This document shows positions 47,991-60,392 of a stretch of 64,000 nucleotides of DNA, piece by piece (position 1 is the stretch's first letter; every line of letters begins with the position of its first letter). The stretch covers positions 266,733,574 through 266,797,573 of the forward strand of contig NC_081407.1 of the NCBI RefSeq assembly GCF_030272615.1. The letters run 5' to 3'. Below the pieces are notes generated by a model. That model ran no database searches, was not told the DNA's origin, and worked only from the letters and a program-made list of their open reading frames with translations. Made by a program: the position numbers and the translations under genes. This stretch comes from Cryptomeria japonica. Lineage: Eukaryota > Streptophyta > Pinopsida > Cupressales > Cupressaceae.

Positions 47991-50900
47991 CTAGTACCCA
48001 TAACCTGCAGTGAGTTATTAAAAAAAAGCATTAGAACAAGATTTAAGAGAATACATCAGACAATCCATCCTCAGTAGGAACATACTAATGATGAACAAGG
48101 AAAATCAAATACGGACCTGAGTTATCCATAGGGTTTCCAGCAGGCATAGCTGGTTCTGGTTCCTTGATTTCAACAACCACAACATCAGATGTTAAAAATG
48201 TCTTTGCCACTGATGCTGCATGCTCCAAGCAACATCTCACCACCTGCTCCAAAGGGGAGAATTTAGAACATCATAGCCATTGCAGTGCAGTTAAGTTCAT
48301 AAAGAGAGAAAATACAAACCACCAAAAAATGCATGCAAAGAAAAAAAGAGAAAATTGAAATAGAAAGCAGGAACCAACAACCAAACTATAATTTGTACAA
48401 TGAAAGATGGCCCTTCCAGCGTGCTAAACATCCAACTCCCAATGTATGTTATAACTTGCATAGTTTTACCATTCGAGAAGACAAACAAAAAAACTGACAT
48501 GATGCATTCCAAATAGAAGAGTGAACTAACATAAATAATTAATAACCCAATAATCGAAGCAAAATGCAAGGCCAAAACTCTTCTGTAATGGCATTATTGA
48601 ATGGTTGCAGCTTATTTGTCAGACTGCACCAAGTACCTCTTACAGTAAATCTTAGTAAGCTTTCTGCCACTTGAGAGCAAATCCAACAAATTGCCCAGCA
48701 TACTATAATCGATGCATTTGTTCCATTGCAATATTAAACAGTACAATTCCAACCTCCCTACAATACACCTAACATTTGAACGGGTAGGACCTAACAGGAT
48801 AGGCATCAGGTAACACAAAAAGCATCAGGTCCAACTCAGGCTTGTATTTTCATTCATTCTCAATGAGAGTACCAATAAGCAAATATACCCAGAATTGTGA
48901 TGAAGTCAACAGACTATATTAGCAAGGACTTACAATATTAATTTGCATTCATTTCACTGATCAAGAAAAAAAGAGGCTATCTGAAAAAAAACATCTACTT
49001 ACCTTAGTCGGATCAATTATTCCTGCAGCCATCAAATCTTCATAACTGCCTGTAGCAGCATTGTATCCATATTTGGGGTTATCATTGGAAAGAACCTGCA
49101 AATAAAAACCAGGGCTAGGGATGTCAATTTACTTAAAGTCAACAGGCACCACAGAGACTAGGAATAGCTATCTGCATTTAGGCTGACATCCAATCAAATC
49201 AAATAACATTGAATACCGAGGCAAAATAGCTTGCATCAAAGGTTCTGTTTACTAGCTGCCACAGATTGAGTTCAAATAAATTGGATTGGTAATGTAAATT
49301 GAACAAATCGCCAAGAAATGTACTAACCTTTTCAACCACAACACTTCCATTTACACCAGCATTCTTTGCAATTAATTTCACAGGGTAGCTCAAAGCTCGT
49401 TTAACAATACCTGCACCAATCTGCAGACACACAAGAACCAACAAATTCAAGAACCAAACATCATAAACACATAACAAATAGAAAAGCTGATTGTTTAAGA
49501 CAAAGCATGGTCTAACACCCAATAAGGATCAAAAACCATTTCCATGCAAGCTATTCTTGCTTATGTAACAAATACCAAAAAAAGGCTACCTTCTGCTCAT
49601 CATTTTCAAGTGTCTCTCTAATAGCATCAACCTTTGAAGCAAGCCTCAAGAGAGCACACCCTCCACCAACAACAATACCTTCCTCAACAGCTGCCTGTAT
49701 ATGGTAATTAAATTATTAATCAAAAGATTTCTCCAGAGGAATAGATAACCTTATAAATGTAAACCATTCATCACTCTCTGTTTTGCCTCATTGTCATTCC
49801 TACACAAATATAGCTTAAATGTTCCTAGCATAGGAATTGACATCGGCATTTTATAGTTTATACATTCATGTCAAACAACACAGTTGTGTACCGAGAATAA
49901 TGCCATTACCTTTGTTGCATTCAAGGCATCCTCCACTCTTAGCTTCTTTTCCTTCAACTCTGTCTCTGTTTGTGCTCCTACCTGTCAACAATCATATATG
50001 TTACTATTATCAACCAACTTTATTCATGCTCTTTATTTGATATACAGAGGTAAAGTAAAGCATGTTTAATCAAGAAAAAACTCGCACTGTTTGCCCCAAA
50101 TTTATTAACAGAGATATGCTATAGAATACTAGCAGAATTTAACCATTATTTAACAATACCTGTATAACTGCAACTCCCCCAGATAGTTTAGCAATTCTTT
50201 CATTCAATTTTTCTTTCTCATAGTCTTGTTCAGCAACCTGGAAGTAAAGAAAGTAAAACATTTAAATTGACAAATAACTTCTACAAACTAGGTTGAGAAT
50301 GGTGTAATTCTCTAACAAAAAATAACTCGAAATTCATTTGTTTTTTTACTGATATGATATTCACAAAGATAGGCTGAGATTGCAGAGCATCAACCCCTGA
50401 AATAATATGTACAGAGAGCAGAAAATCATTGAGAAAACAAAATCCGAGACTCCACTAGTTTGTGTTCTGGTCCAAATGAACAAACTCTAAAACAGCAGCA
50501 ATTCAAATTAAAGCCTGAGGATCACACAAAGAAAAGAAAGAATACCTCAATCAAGCTTTTAATTTGAGTTACCCTTCTCTCAACTGCCTCCTGAGTGCTT
50601 CCATCACCAACTATTGTTGTTGAATCTTTTGTCAGTACTAACTTGGCAGCAGTTCCCAGAACCTCATTCCCAACTTTGTCAAGGGCCAGCCCCACTTCAT
50701 CTCTAATGACAGTGCCTGCATTAGAACGCAAGTATCAGAAGCATACAGCTATCTATACTAGTAAATAACAGATTAAAAGCATACAATCTGAAATAAGTTA
50801 AACCCTAAAATTTACTCCTTGTACTTGGAGTTTAAATTCAAGCTTGCAACAAACCATTTAAAATAATTATTTTCATTTCTGTGCATGATAAAAATTATAA

Positions 50901-53900
50901 ATTCGTTTGATAATCATACTAATAGAATAATACCTCCTGTCAACACAGCAATGTCATCCAAATACTGACTTTTCCTTTCTCCAAATCCAGGAGCCTTTAA
51001 AGCAGCAATCTTTAGTGCACCTCGAAGCCTGTTCACGACAAGGGTTGCCAAGGCTTCTTGCTCAATGTCTTCAGCAATTATTAAGATGGGATAACCACCA
51101 CGAATGGCATCTTCCAATATACTAATCATGTCTCTTGCATTTGTTATCTTTTTATCAACCAACAATAGCTGCAGGTAGTAAAACACAATAATTTCATTTT
51201 CTGAGTACATTTGCCTTGTTCACAAAAGATAGTAGTCCACCTATATCCTCTCTGAACGTATAAGCGTTGATATAACTTAGAAATACTCCAACAGACAAAT
51301 GTCAAATATTCGCATTCAAAACAGGCTAAAGTGTCAAATAAGATTTAGATCTATATATTAGTTACCTTACAATTCTCATACTCCACAGACATCTTCTCAC
51401 TGTCAGTCACAAAGTATGGAGAAATATATCCGCGGTCAAATTGCATTCCTTCTACAACATATAGATTATTTTCTGCACTTTTTCCCTCTTCAAGGGTTAC
51501 TACACCCTTCCTACCAACTTTGCTCATGGCCTCTGCTATCATATTTCCTACCTCGTAATTGTTCCCAGCACTCACAGCAGCCACATCTGCTAACTCACTA
51601 TCTTCAACCTGAAACATACCAGCAATGCAAAGTTTTAACATCTACAAATGTCAAAAATAGAACATGACAGAAGAAATGCTAATCTCATAAGAAGCCCAAG
51701 GCATAAAATAAGCCTGCCCCCCCCCCAACCATTTTATGGAACACTAAAAGTACCACATAAACAACAATACTTCTTTCAATACACTCAATGCAAATACTAA
51801 ATAGACATTTAAGAGATAACAAGATGACAAGAACCTAAGCATTTCAAGAAACGATGACTAAATTACCACATCACAGTACTTCCAAAATGCATCTACAGAT
51901 ATGTATGACGGAATACACAATTTTTTGGAAACCCAAGATACAATAATAGTAGGATAGGACAGGTTCTTATTGATATGTGTTTAAAAAGACTATATATTAT
52001 CTACATGCACACAGATCTGGACACTTGCATTTGACATGTCATAATGAAATTGTTATTTTCTTAATCTTCATCTAATTTTGCAAGATGAGTCATCATACAC
52101 TACATCTGAAATTGCCATAGCTTCAAATGAATTTTGATAATCATATAATTAACTTGCGATATTATTAAATGGTATTCCTTCCATTTCAGTCTCTATGGGC
52201 TTAAGCTTTATTCACATTATATACCTGACACTATTTTAATCTGTATTTAAGGTCGAGCTTTATTTTCATCATATCCGAGAATTTCTTATTTAAGCATCAA
52301 TGATAGCCGAAAATGAAAATTAAATGGATTTCAAAAACTGAGCACATCTGATGAATTTATTCTATTTTTCATTAGATAAAGCTGACACTGCTGTGCCTGT
52401 ACAGATAAAAAAATACACAGCACTCCAAATGCATTATACAGCAAGATAATTCTAGTCAATTGGAGCTGATTGCTAATTACCTCCTTTGATAGAGCTTTTA
52501 GTTCAAAAATTAAAGCTTTCACTGTCTTGTCAATACCCCTAGTAATCTGAATGGGATTCGCTCCAGCTGCAACAACCTGAACACAACAGCCTTGCCATTC
52601 AGATAATTCTTTCCAAAAAATTATTTAATACTTTTTCAACTCTCTTTATCATAAAAGTTAAAAGCGTTACATAAGTATTTCTTTCAGTTTCATATAAAAA
52701 GTGGTTTTACATTGTACAAACTATGTGATGATTTATTGTATTAAATATTCATCGATCCATATTTCTTTCAGCTTTCTCACTTTAAGCAAGCTCAGTCTCA
52801 TACTAACAAAGTACCTTTATGCCTTCGGCTATTAAACCTTGTGCAAGAACCACTGACGTGGTGGTTCCATCACCAGCCAAATCATTTGTCTTTGCTGCAG
52901 CTTGCCTAACCAGTTTGGCTCCAATGTTCTCTACCGGATCTTCTAACTCAACCTGTCAGACAGACAACTGTTCATGTACATATTCTGAAAATGCTTTATA
53001 GCCTATCTGCACACTGCACTTTTAGAAAATTATTTTCTTGCAAACTGGAATTTTTTTATGTACCACTCCATTCACAGATGACACAAGTTCCATATAGAAA
53101 TAAAAATTTAAGTACACATGGAAAGTTTATTCTTCACAACCCCAAATAGGATACTTATGGAAGAAGAAAAAATGTAAATACAAACAAATAGTCCCCTTTT
53201 GATGTTCATTTAGGAATGTATATGTTTGAATTAAGGTGGCTGGGTCTTAAGTTATCAAGTGGCTGTGTCTTCGTGGCCACCAGCTTAGCAGCATTTGGGT
53301 CTGTCAGTTAGCATCACAATCGAAGGGAGTAGTTGTCCAGTTAGCTTCCTACGTAGGGAAATTAATTAATTGTCAGTAAGCTGTCACCATTTGTGGACTG
53401 ACTTCCTATCATTCTGGATCACAAAGATCTAAATAAATAAAAAATGAATATTATGAACCCAAAACTCAATTTCAGCTACAGGAAGGTGACTGCCACAGCA
53501 GCTTGTTTTCTGCTTGAGGATGAAATACTTCAAGCATGGACCTAGTCCTCCCGGGATAAAATCCTCAGGAGAACACATGGTGCAGGACAATTCAGATTTG
53601 CAAAGATTCGGGGATCAAGTGTTACTTGCATGACTGCATGTGTGTCAAGGATATTCAAAGTTCAGAACTGTTGCTGGGTATTTTTAAGTGAGTTTGTTGT
53701 AATGTCCCCTATTGGGGTATACCTGATTTTTGCCCAAAAGTAACAATTCCAACGATATGATTTGTTTACAAATAGTATCATATAACTGCTATTGAACTTT
53801 GGGTAAATAAAAAATTAACATTGATGAAATGATAAACAAAATCACCTATTTGGATCCATTCTATAGTGTTACATTCCTCTTTACATGAATGATTTTATTT

Positions 53901-56900
53901 TGTTTCAGAGATGTATATTGCTAACATCTGCAGTTGATAAGAACACATCAGAGAGATCAAATTATTGACATGAATATATAGACAGATAGTTAACTTCTTT
54001 TTCAGCTGAAACAGTTAGTTTCTTTATTTAAAAAAAAAATATCTCCTGTAAACTAGAAAGTATTTTACTTTCATTTTTATTGTTACAAGCTTAGCATGTT
54101 ACATATAATTTCACTTCCAACAACCAAACATATTAGAGACTGGAGGGGAAAGCACAGCAGGGTGCCCCAAGACTGTCTGCCACAACTAAGCCAAAGGGCC
54201 CTGAACATCCAACCAAGACAATTCAACCCCTTGGCCCACAAGTGACAGGACCCCGAGTCTATCCAACTTGGGGTGGTCTACTTACATTGTGGGAACTGGT
54301 CTACTGCCTCTCCCTAACATGTTTGATTACTAATCTCATGCATGATTGCTTGTAGGATGATAAATTGATTAATTTATTAACTCTTGAGAATTTAGATAGA
54401 TTAATAATTCAATGAATTAAAAACAATCAAATATTCATAAAAAATATAATAGACAATAGACATAACCACATTTTCATACCAAATCCTTTTGCTTAAATCA
54501 AATGGCTGCTCTCCCTGAATGCAGATTATATATATAAATTCTGATCTGATCCGATGCCTTTCTTCAAACGAGAATCTGCCTTATATAGCCTTCAAGAGGA
54601 AATGTAGGGTCACAACCTTTGCTAAGGTTGCTAAAGATACCTTTCTTCATAAAAGAGGAGTCCTTTCTAAATTAACTGCTGTCCCTTCAGTAATCGCATC
54701 CGCTTGGAATCGATGGGAATTGACGCTTTGTTTAGACATTAATTTTTTATGTCCTACAGATCGCTGCTTTAGACAATGCTGTCCCTTGTGAGAATATTCA
54801 GATCGAGTGATATAATTTATTTTATAAATTTGCTTATTCATTATCTCCTCATCATCTAACTCATTACATTTGGTAACAACTGTCATAGCTCTTAATCAAG
54901 GAATTGCTACCTAACAAATCCCTATCGACCCTCATAAGGGGGACTGCCTCTTTTATATTCTGAATTCATCAAGGTTTTAAGGCAGCAATCTACTTAATGA
55001 TGCTGCAATCTCTCCTAACATGGCAGGGACATGACAATTGTATTAGTTTAGTTGCTCCCCATTTGCTGGCATGTGTTTCATGAAAATAACATAAAAAATC
55101 TATGTTGAAGACCTTTTGTGTTTGATTGTTTGTATACATTTAGCTTAGGACATAATAATGGTAGCAGCACTGTGATCTTGCCAGCCTATGAAAAGTTCTA
55201 AAATAAAAATTTAAGGAAAAAACACTCAGAAACAAGACTAGATATCAGCACCACATGTCGATGAGTCAGATCTGTGATCTTACTCAGCTGCTGTAGAACA
55301 AGGGGCAGATTGTTACAAAATACCCTGATAGGGGTCACGAGAGAATGACAAAGCCACTTGCAAAAATGTTGCAACCTCAGAGTAACATGCAAAATCCAAA
55401 TCTTGCTAGAACATCACAGAGAGGGAACTTCAACTAAACTATCTGTTAGTCAAATGAATCAGTTGCAATCGAAGGATGATACAAGAGATTTGCAACATAA
55501 AGTAAAGAAACTTCATACTCCTACTCTTGATGGCAGCAGCAATGCCAATGAGCTCTTGCACTAAGGAGTTGTTTTTCTCAATGAACAAAATGAGAAATCA
55601 GCGTTACATGTTGAATGCAAAGAACCAGTATTTGAAAGACGTATCCCTACAGTTTCTAGCGATATCCAAGAAAAAATCATCAAGATCTTAAACATTGAAA
55701 AGATGGAACCATTGCCATGTGAGAATGGGTTACAAAGTTGTTAAGTTGATGGGCACAGATCTGCAAAGGAAGCTTCAGTTGATTCTTGATCCATTAATAA
55801 TCTTTATCTTGAGAACTTCAATGCTGCTACAAGTGTTACAAAAATTTCCAAGCCAGCAATGTAAGGTAAACATTTTGACTGCTGGTCAGATTGCCATTCA
55901 AAAAATGAGGAAGATAGTAGTAAAGAATTGTTTGCACTAGTTAGACACCATAAAATTACAACACAAACATTCAAGGTGCAAAGACACTACAAAAAAAAGG
56001 ATAAAAATAGTATCCCAATATGCTCTGCCAAAAAGAGGCAAGTGGATGTCAACAGAGATTCAGAGCTCAGAACAACTACGTACAATAGCCCAAGCAAGAC
56101 ACAAAAAGTTCAAAATTCTCATCTACATTTCATGTATCAGCGGCTGCAACAACAATGAGCTCTTCAACAATTAGGTGTAATCCAACAACATGCATGGAGA
56201 CCACAGAAGTTTTCCAGAGCAATCAGTATTCGTCTTATGAACAATTGTCAGTTGAGAATTTTCTTTGTCCAAAGATGACAATAAAGTTATGCTAGCAAGG
56301 CAGACACAACTGACTAGAAGTCGGATTTCTAATCCATTAATGCATGCATATGCCTTTGGAAGCCCATGAAAGATGAAATGTATCTAGAAGAAACTTGGAG
56401 AGCCAAAAAAGCAAAGCAAGGAAAATTATGAAAATAAGGAAGTGATAGGGTAAGATGAGGAGATGAAACAGCTTCTCCTAAGGAACATGGCACAGGGACG
56501 TAAATTTTCCTTATGATGAATCCAAGAAAGAAACAGATTCTTCAGATGATAAAGCTGATAAGGAAGATATGATGAATGCCAAAGGTTTACCTAACAACAA
56601 TGTGGAAATGAGAATCATTTAGATGGATATTGCAGGGGTAAATAAATTCCTTCAGATGCAAAAAACCATGTGTTATGGATTTCTTTGTATTGCTGAACAA
56701 GCAGATCCAGCTGGTGAAGATGGTCAACAAAACACAAAACATAAACAAAGCCTCATGATAATTAAGCTATAGAGCATGATGTAATGGAAGTAAATGCTGT
56801 TCTAATAAACTGAAAACCAGAATCATAATAATAGACATGGAGGGCAAAATTTAATGCAGGAAAATGCTATTCCCCAAAACGAAATTCACGACCAGATTTC

Positions 56901-59900
56901 AGTCAGAGATAAGTTCCATGTAATAGCACTAAAGCAGACTGCACAAGTCTTCATGGAAAATAATCCTTAGCGTCTCAGCAATTTTTTTAAGGGAAAAGTA
57001 TCAATGAGAGAAGAGATTGGCCCGGTCCATTTCCTATTTCTAGCTGCTTGGTAGAAGAAAGAGCAGCAGCATTAACAGCTGGGAAGAAAAAGTTTGGAGA
57101 AGGTGATAAACCTGCTTCTAATTGAACGAGGCACCTACACAAGATAAACTTTAAAACCTAGACTTTAATTCCTCCACTTAATGAAATGTGCTTGAGGATA
57201 TTGCAGAATTCATTAAGTAACTAAAAAAAAATCCCTGATGCAACAAATACAAAATCTGTCGTTCTTATCATGAATCATGAAAGCCTTGAAAGGTGATTCC
57301 TTAGATTCAAACATTGTTCAAAATAGGATCTCAAATAGAAATATGTGTTCCAGATTACTGCATCAGAGGCAGAACTTACCAAGCTGATGGCCAAATCTTC
57401 AATCATTAATTTAGAGGTGCTTCAGTTAGGCATGTGTTAACACAGTTTAACAAATTGTTTAGTACAAGCTAGTTTTGCTTGTAACCTCTATGCAATTGCT
57501 TTGCTTAAATTGCCTTATGTTGAGTAATTAGGGAAATGCATTTTGTGGAGCACAACTGGCTTGAAGCATTCAAGACCACCTTGCACTAAAGAAGATACAC
57601 AATTTGAAATTACTATCAGTTGCAAACTTGAAGGGATAACAAGTTTTATTGATGAATTTCTTAAGGAAATGCTGCTTATTTAGGTTGTGATCTGAAAGAG
57701 CTTTCTTTAGCAGATTGTAAGAAGTTGACTAGTGGGTAATCTATATCTTTTGACTAACACACCACCTGCATACCTCAGTAACGGCCGTTGATCACTGAAA
57801 AGATGTCCAGTCAGTCATGAAGCTGTTGCTGAATTTATTGCTGACTCTGGAAATAACATACCAAATTTTTCATTCAAAAGTAAAAAAAAGGATTTATGCC
57901 ATGGTAGAGGCATTACAAAGAAGGGTCAAACAAGCTCTGGAGACTGGGCACCTTTCTCAGGTAGAGGTTATTCGCAACTGTAAGATTTTAGCAGCTATCA
58001 GACAAAGCATGACAAGTACACCTGGAGTTAGTGCTATTCTTTTTAGTGCACTGGCAAAGGCCAACATCAACATCCAGGCTGTTGCCCTACAATATCATAG
58101 TAGTTGTAAAGAGAGAAGACTCAATTACAGACCTATGAGCTGTCTGCTCACAGTTCTATAATTCAGAGGCAGCATTAACTGTGAAGATAATTGTGCAAGA
58201 GTTAATTAGAGGAACTCTCTGAATCAGCTTAGATCATGCAGCTGTCCTCAAGAGGAGATTAACATTGATCTGAAATAATGGGGATTACAAGTTCTACAAA
58301 TTGTTCTCACAGACTGGGGCATGGATTTGCAAACATGGAGAGAGCTTTGAAAAGGAAAGGTCAACCTTGCTGATATAGAAAAAATTATTCGGTATCTGCA
58401 TGGCAGCAACTTTATATTGAATATTGTAATTGTTGATTGTATGACAGTTCGAGGGTTGTTAAGAATTACTACCAATGGTTACAAAAAGGTATGTACAGTC
58501 ACTTCAAACAAACAGGCAAATTCAGGACCTCTTGATCAATACCTAAGATTGTGGGATCTTCAACAAAAATTCTATACACACTACTTTTATGAGGCAACTG
58601 TTGGTGCTGCTCTACCCATAATCAAAATTCTACAAGGCCTATTGGAAACTGGCAATTTTGTGGAGAATAGCAAAGAAATTTTAAGGTCACTTACAGATTG
58701 TTTGCGGCAAACACAAAATCATCATAGGCTTTATGCAGATCAGCATGGCATCAAGAGGCATTTGAGGTAGAAGGTATGGTCTTTCTACACTTCCAACTTT
58801 AAAGGCAAACTTCCATTAAGCAAAGTAAGGCCAAAAAGATCAAACCCCACTTCTATATTCCCTACGAGGTATTGAAGAAGTTGTTAAGGAAGCCTTTGAG
58901 TTTGAATTAACACAGCAAGGTTTCACAATGTTTTCAATATGTCTTGCCCCAAACGTACACTTACCCAGCATTTTTCACCATCAGCTAACCTGCCATCCTT
59001 TGGCAATGAGGGGAAAATTTGTTTTGATCCAGATGCCAGCATTGACATCCAGGGCAAGAAACTGAAGGACGGTATGGTCAAAGGGTACTTCATCTGTTGG
59101 AGGAAACTAGCCAAAGAGGATGCTTCTAGAGAGGGACCAGATATATTTGAACATCCAGCTCTGCATCATTTGTGAGAAAGTAATTCTGGAAGAGGGCAGA
59201 GTTGTCATGTCCCCTTTTATTTCACTGCATTGGGTGAATGTTTATGTTTGAAATAAAATAGCTGAGTCTTCAGTTATGACAAGACACTATGTTTTCCAGT
59301 TGAACAGAAACTGAGTCTGACAGTTAGCATTGCAATTAGAGAGTGTTGTTCAGTTAGCTGCCACAATTTATGGATTGACTTCTTATGATCGAGGATCACT
59401 GAGAACTGAGCTATCAAACAGCATAAGGCAAACAGAAAAAAAAAAATGAGTATTACAAACCCAAAACTCAACTTCAGCCAAGGAAGCTGATGGTGCTACT
59501 GCAGCTTGCTTGGCACTTGAGGACAAAACCCTTAAGGTGTAAATCTGGTCCTCTGTGCACAAAAACTCTCAGAAGAAAACATGGTGCAAAACATATCAAT
59601 TGTGCAGAGATTCAAGAATCACCAGGACTAACAGTTGCATGACTGCATGTATATTAACTTTAAGGATGCTTCAAAATTCAGATCTGTATGCTGGCCATTT
59701 TCCCAGTCAGTTGTACTCATTAAGTTATTCTCCATTTGCACATATATGTTTCATGAAAAGAATACAAAAAGCGTCTGTTGTTAGAGACTTTCTAGGTTAA
59801 ATTGATTTTATGCATTTGGCCTGGCAGTTGAGACGTTACACAAAACCATAGCTTACCTCTTTGGCAACAGTCACACCATCATTCACAATTTTTGGTGCCC

Positions 59901-60381
59901 CATATTTACTCTCTAAAACAACGTTTCTGCCTTTTGGTCCCAGAGTGACTCCAACAAGATCTGCAAGCTTATTGACACCCGCCTACACAAGAGATACAAT
60001 ATGCTGTCAGAAGCCATGTAATTGTATACTCAAGAATATTTTAAGATACAAACCTAGGAGAAAGTGCACATTATTGACCTCACGCATGAAACAGTTTTAC
60101 CACACTAACACTTCCTACATCTAAAACCTTTTTAAGAATAGGTACATTTATCTGACCTGCAGCTTCTTCATTGCTGACCCATCTTTATTGAAGTATAATT
60201 CTTTTGCCATAGCTCTTACATTAAGTGCCATATCCCTCTTTTGCAATCTCAAAGTCTGCCTTTTGTTTAAGCCCTTGAGTGAGCTAGGAGCAAAAGCAGG
60301 TACAGAGGACAATGTGCAATATTTATTAGAAGTTGCACTCATCTTGCTGCTGCCAGTCATACTGCACAAAGCTGATGCCAT
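47991..60381 (-). CDS. CPN60B: Chloroplast chaperonin 60 subunit beta (RuBisCO-binding protein beta)
   Basis: Fourteen coding exons (minus strand, 5' to 3'): 60381-60157, 59982-59857, 52952-52815, 52576-52481, 51608-51366, 51168-50934, 50715-50546, 50237-50160, 49981-49910, 49694-49590, 49420-49328, 49095-49003, 48243-48117, 48004-47991. They join to 1,815 bases, 604 residues, with no stop or frameshift. All introns are GT-AG; those after exons 6 and 13 are phase 1, the rest phase 0. Residues 1 to about 57 are a Ser/Lys/Arg-rich transit peptide and the mature part begins near [10 protein letters not shown]. The ATP-site motif GDGTTT is at 144-149 and the GroEL signature [12 protein letters not shown] at 462-473; the C-terminus is NSGYGY. 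The family forms ATP-driven folding rings with CPN60 alpha in the plastid stroma. Intron 2 is 6.9 kb because of transposon insertions. The only intact gene in the window. Confidence 0.97.
53185..53697 (+). repeat. Element G 5' LTR, first part
   Basis: Aligns with 59203-59711, with many substitutions and small indels, so the insertion is old. The first six bases (TGTCAT in the right LTR) are altered here and the exact left border is uncertain. The alignment stops at 53697, where a solo LTR begins. Confidence 0.75.
53698..55036 (+). repeat. Solo LTR H nested in the 5' LTR of G
   Basis: 1,339 bases with inverted ends TGTAATGTCCC and GGGACATGACA, no internal gene. Flanks TTTGT (53693-53697) and ATTGT (55037-55041) agree at four of five bases, fitting an old target duplication. 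Removing it rejoins the two halves of the G LTR. Strand assignment is arbitrary. Confidence 0.75.
55037..55157 (+). repeat. Element G 5' LTR, second part
   Basis: ATTTG...GTGTTTCATGAAAATAACATAAAAAATCT aligns with 59735-59790. It ends near GGACATAATA against GAGACGTTACA in the right LTR. Confidence 0.75.
55171..57859 (+). other. Unidentified internal region of element G
   Basis: Gln/Lys/Ser-rich plus-strand frames (for example 55358-55564 and 55928-56158) interrupted by many stops. By position this should hold gag and the first part of pol, but I recognise no gag, protease or reverse transcriptase motif. It may also contain other captured sequence. Confidence 0.4.
57860..58655 (+). pseudogene. 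Processed fragment of aspartokinase-homoserine dehydrogenase
   Basis: Plus-strand translation matches the plant bifunctional enzyme from the C-terminal ACT domain of aspartokinase ([40 protein letters not shown]) through the linker ([25 protein letters not shown] then HAAVLK) into the homoserine dehydrogenase domain ([53 protein letters not shown]). The parent enzyme acts in plastid synthesis of Lys, Thr, Met and Ile. Several frameshifts and stops lie inside, and no intron is evident over about 250 residues of match, so it derives from a spliced transcript. Only a middle part of the protein is present. Gypsy integrase sequence follows within a few bases, so it lies inside element G. Confidence 0.88.
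58656..59188 (+). pseudogene. Gypsy integrase C-terminus and chromodomain of element G
   Basis: Reads [20 protein letters not shown], then [12 protein letters not shown] in another frame, [32 protein letters not shown], and a chromodomain-like end [20 protein letters not shown] followed by EHPALHHL. These correspond to the integrase tail (FEVGD.VFL..., K..P.F.GPY, VFHVS.LK) and the W.GL..EDATWE chromodomain of plant chromoviruses. Frame changes and stops throughout. Confidence 0.82.
59189..59202 (+). other. Polypurine tract of element G
   Basis: GGAAGAGGGCAGAG just before the 3' LTR start TGTCATGTCCCC, giving element orientation. Confidence 0.65.
59203..59840 (+). repeat. Element G 3' LTR (638 bp)
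   Basis: TGTCATGTCCCC...GAGACGTTACA, ending 16 bases before the 3' splice site side of CPN60B exon 2 (donor at 59855-59856). The element therefore begins almost at the exon edge without touching the splice donor. Confidence 0.8.
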
Positions 60382-60392
60382 TTTCTCTTATC

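Larger units (their letters stand above)
53185..59840 (+). mobile_element. Old chimeric gypsy chromovirus remnant G in CPN60B intron 2
   Basis: Diverged direct repeats at 53185-55157 (interrupted by a solo LTR) and 59203-59840 are its LTRs. Matching landmarks are GTCCCCTTTT, CAGTTAGCAT, AACCCAAAACTCAA, TTGCATGACTGCATGT and CATTTG...GTTTCATGAAAA. A primer-site-like TGGTAGCAGCAC follows at 55159. A purine tract GGAAGAGGGCAGAG precedes 59203, which gives plus orientation, opposite to the host gene. The internal region ends with gypsy integrase C-terminus and chromodomain sequence and contains part of a host amino-acid biosynthesis gene. All frames are broken. It lies wholly inside an intron, and the flanking splice sites are intact. 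Confidence 0.82.

Noticed and set aside
57817-58770. A functional aspartokinase-homoserine dehydrogenase gene in the intron
   Set aside because: Only a middle portion of the protein is present, with frameshifts and stops, fused to gypsy integrase sequence.
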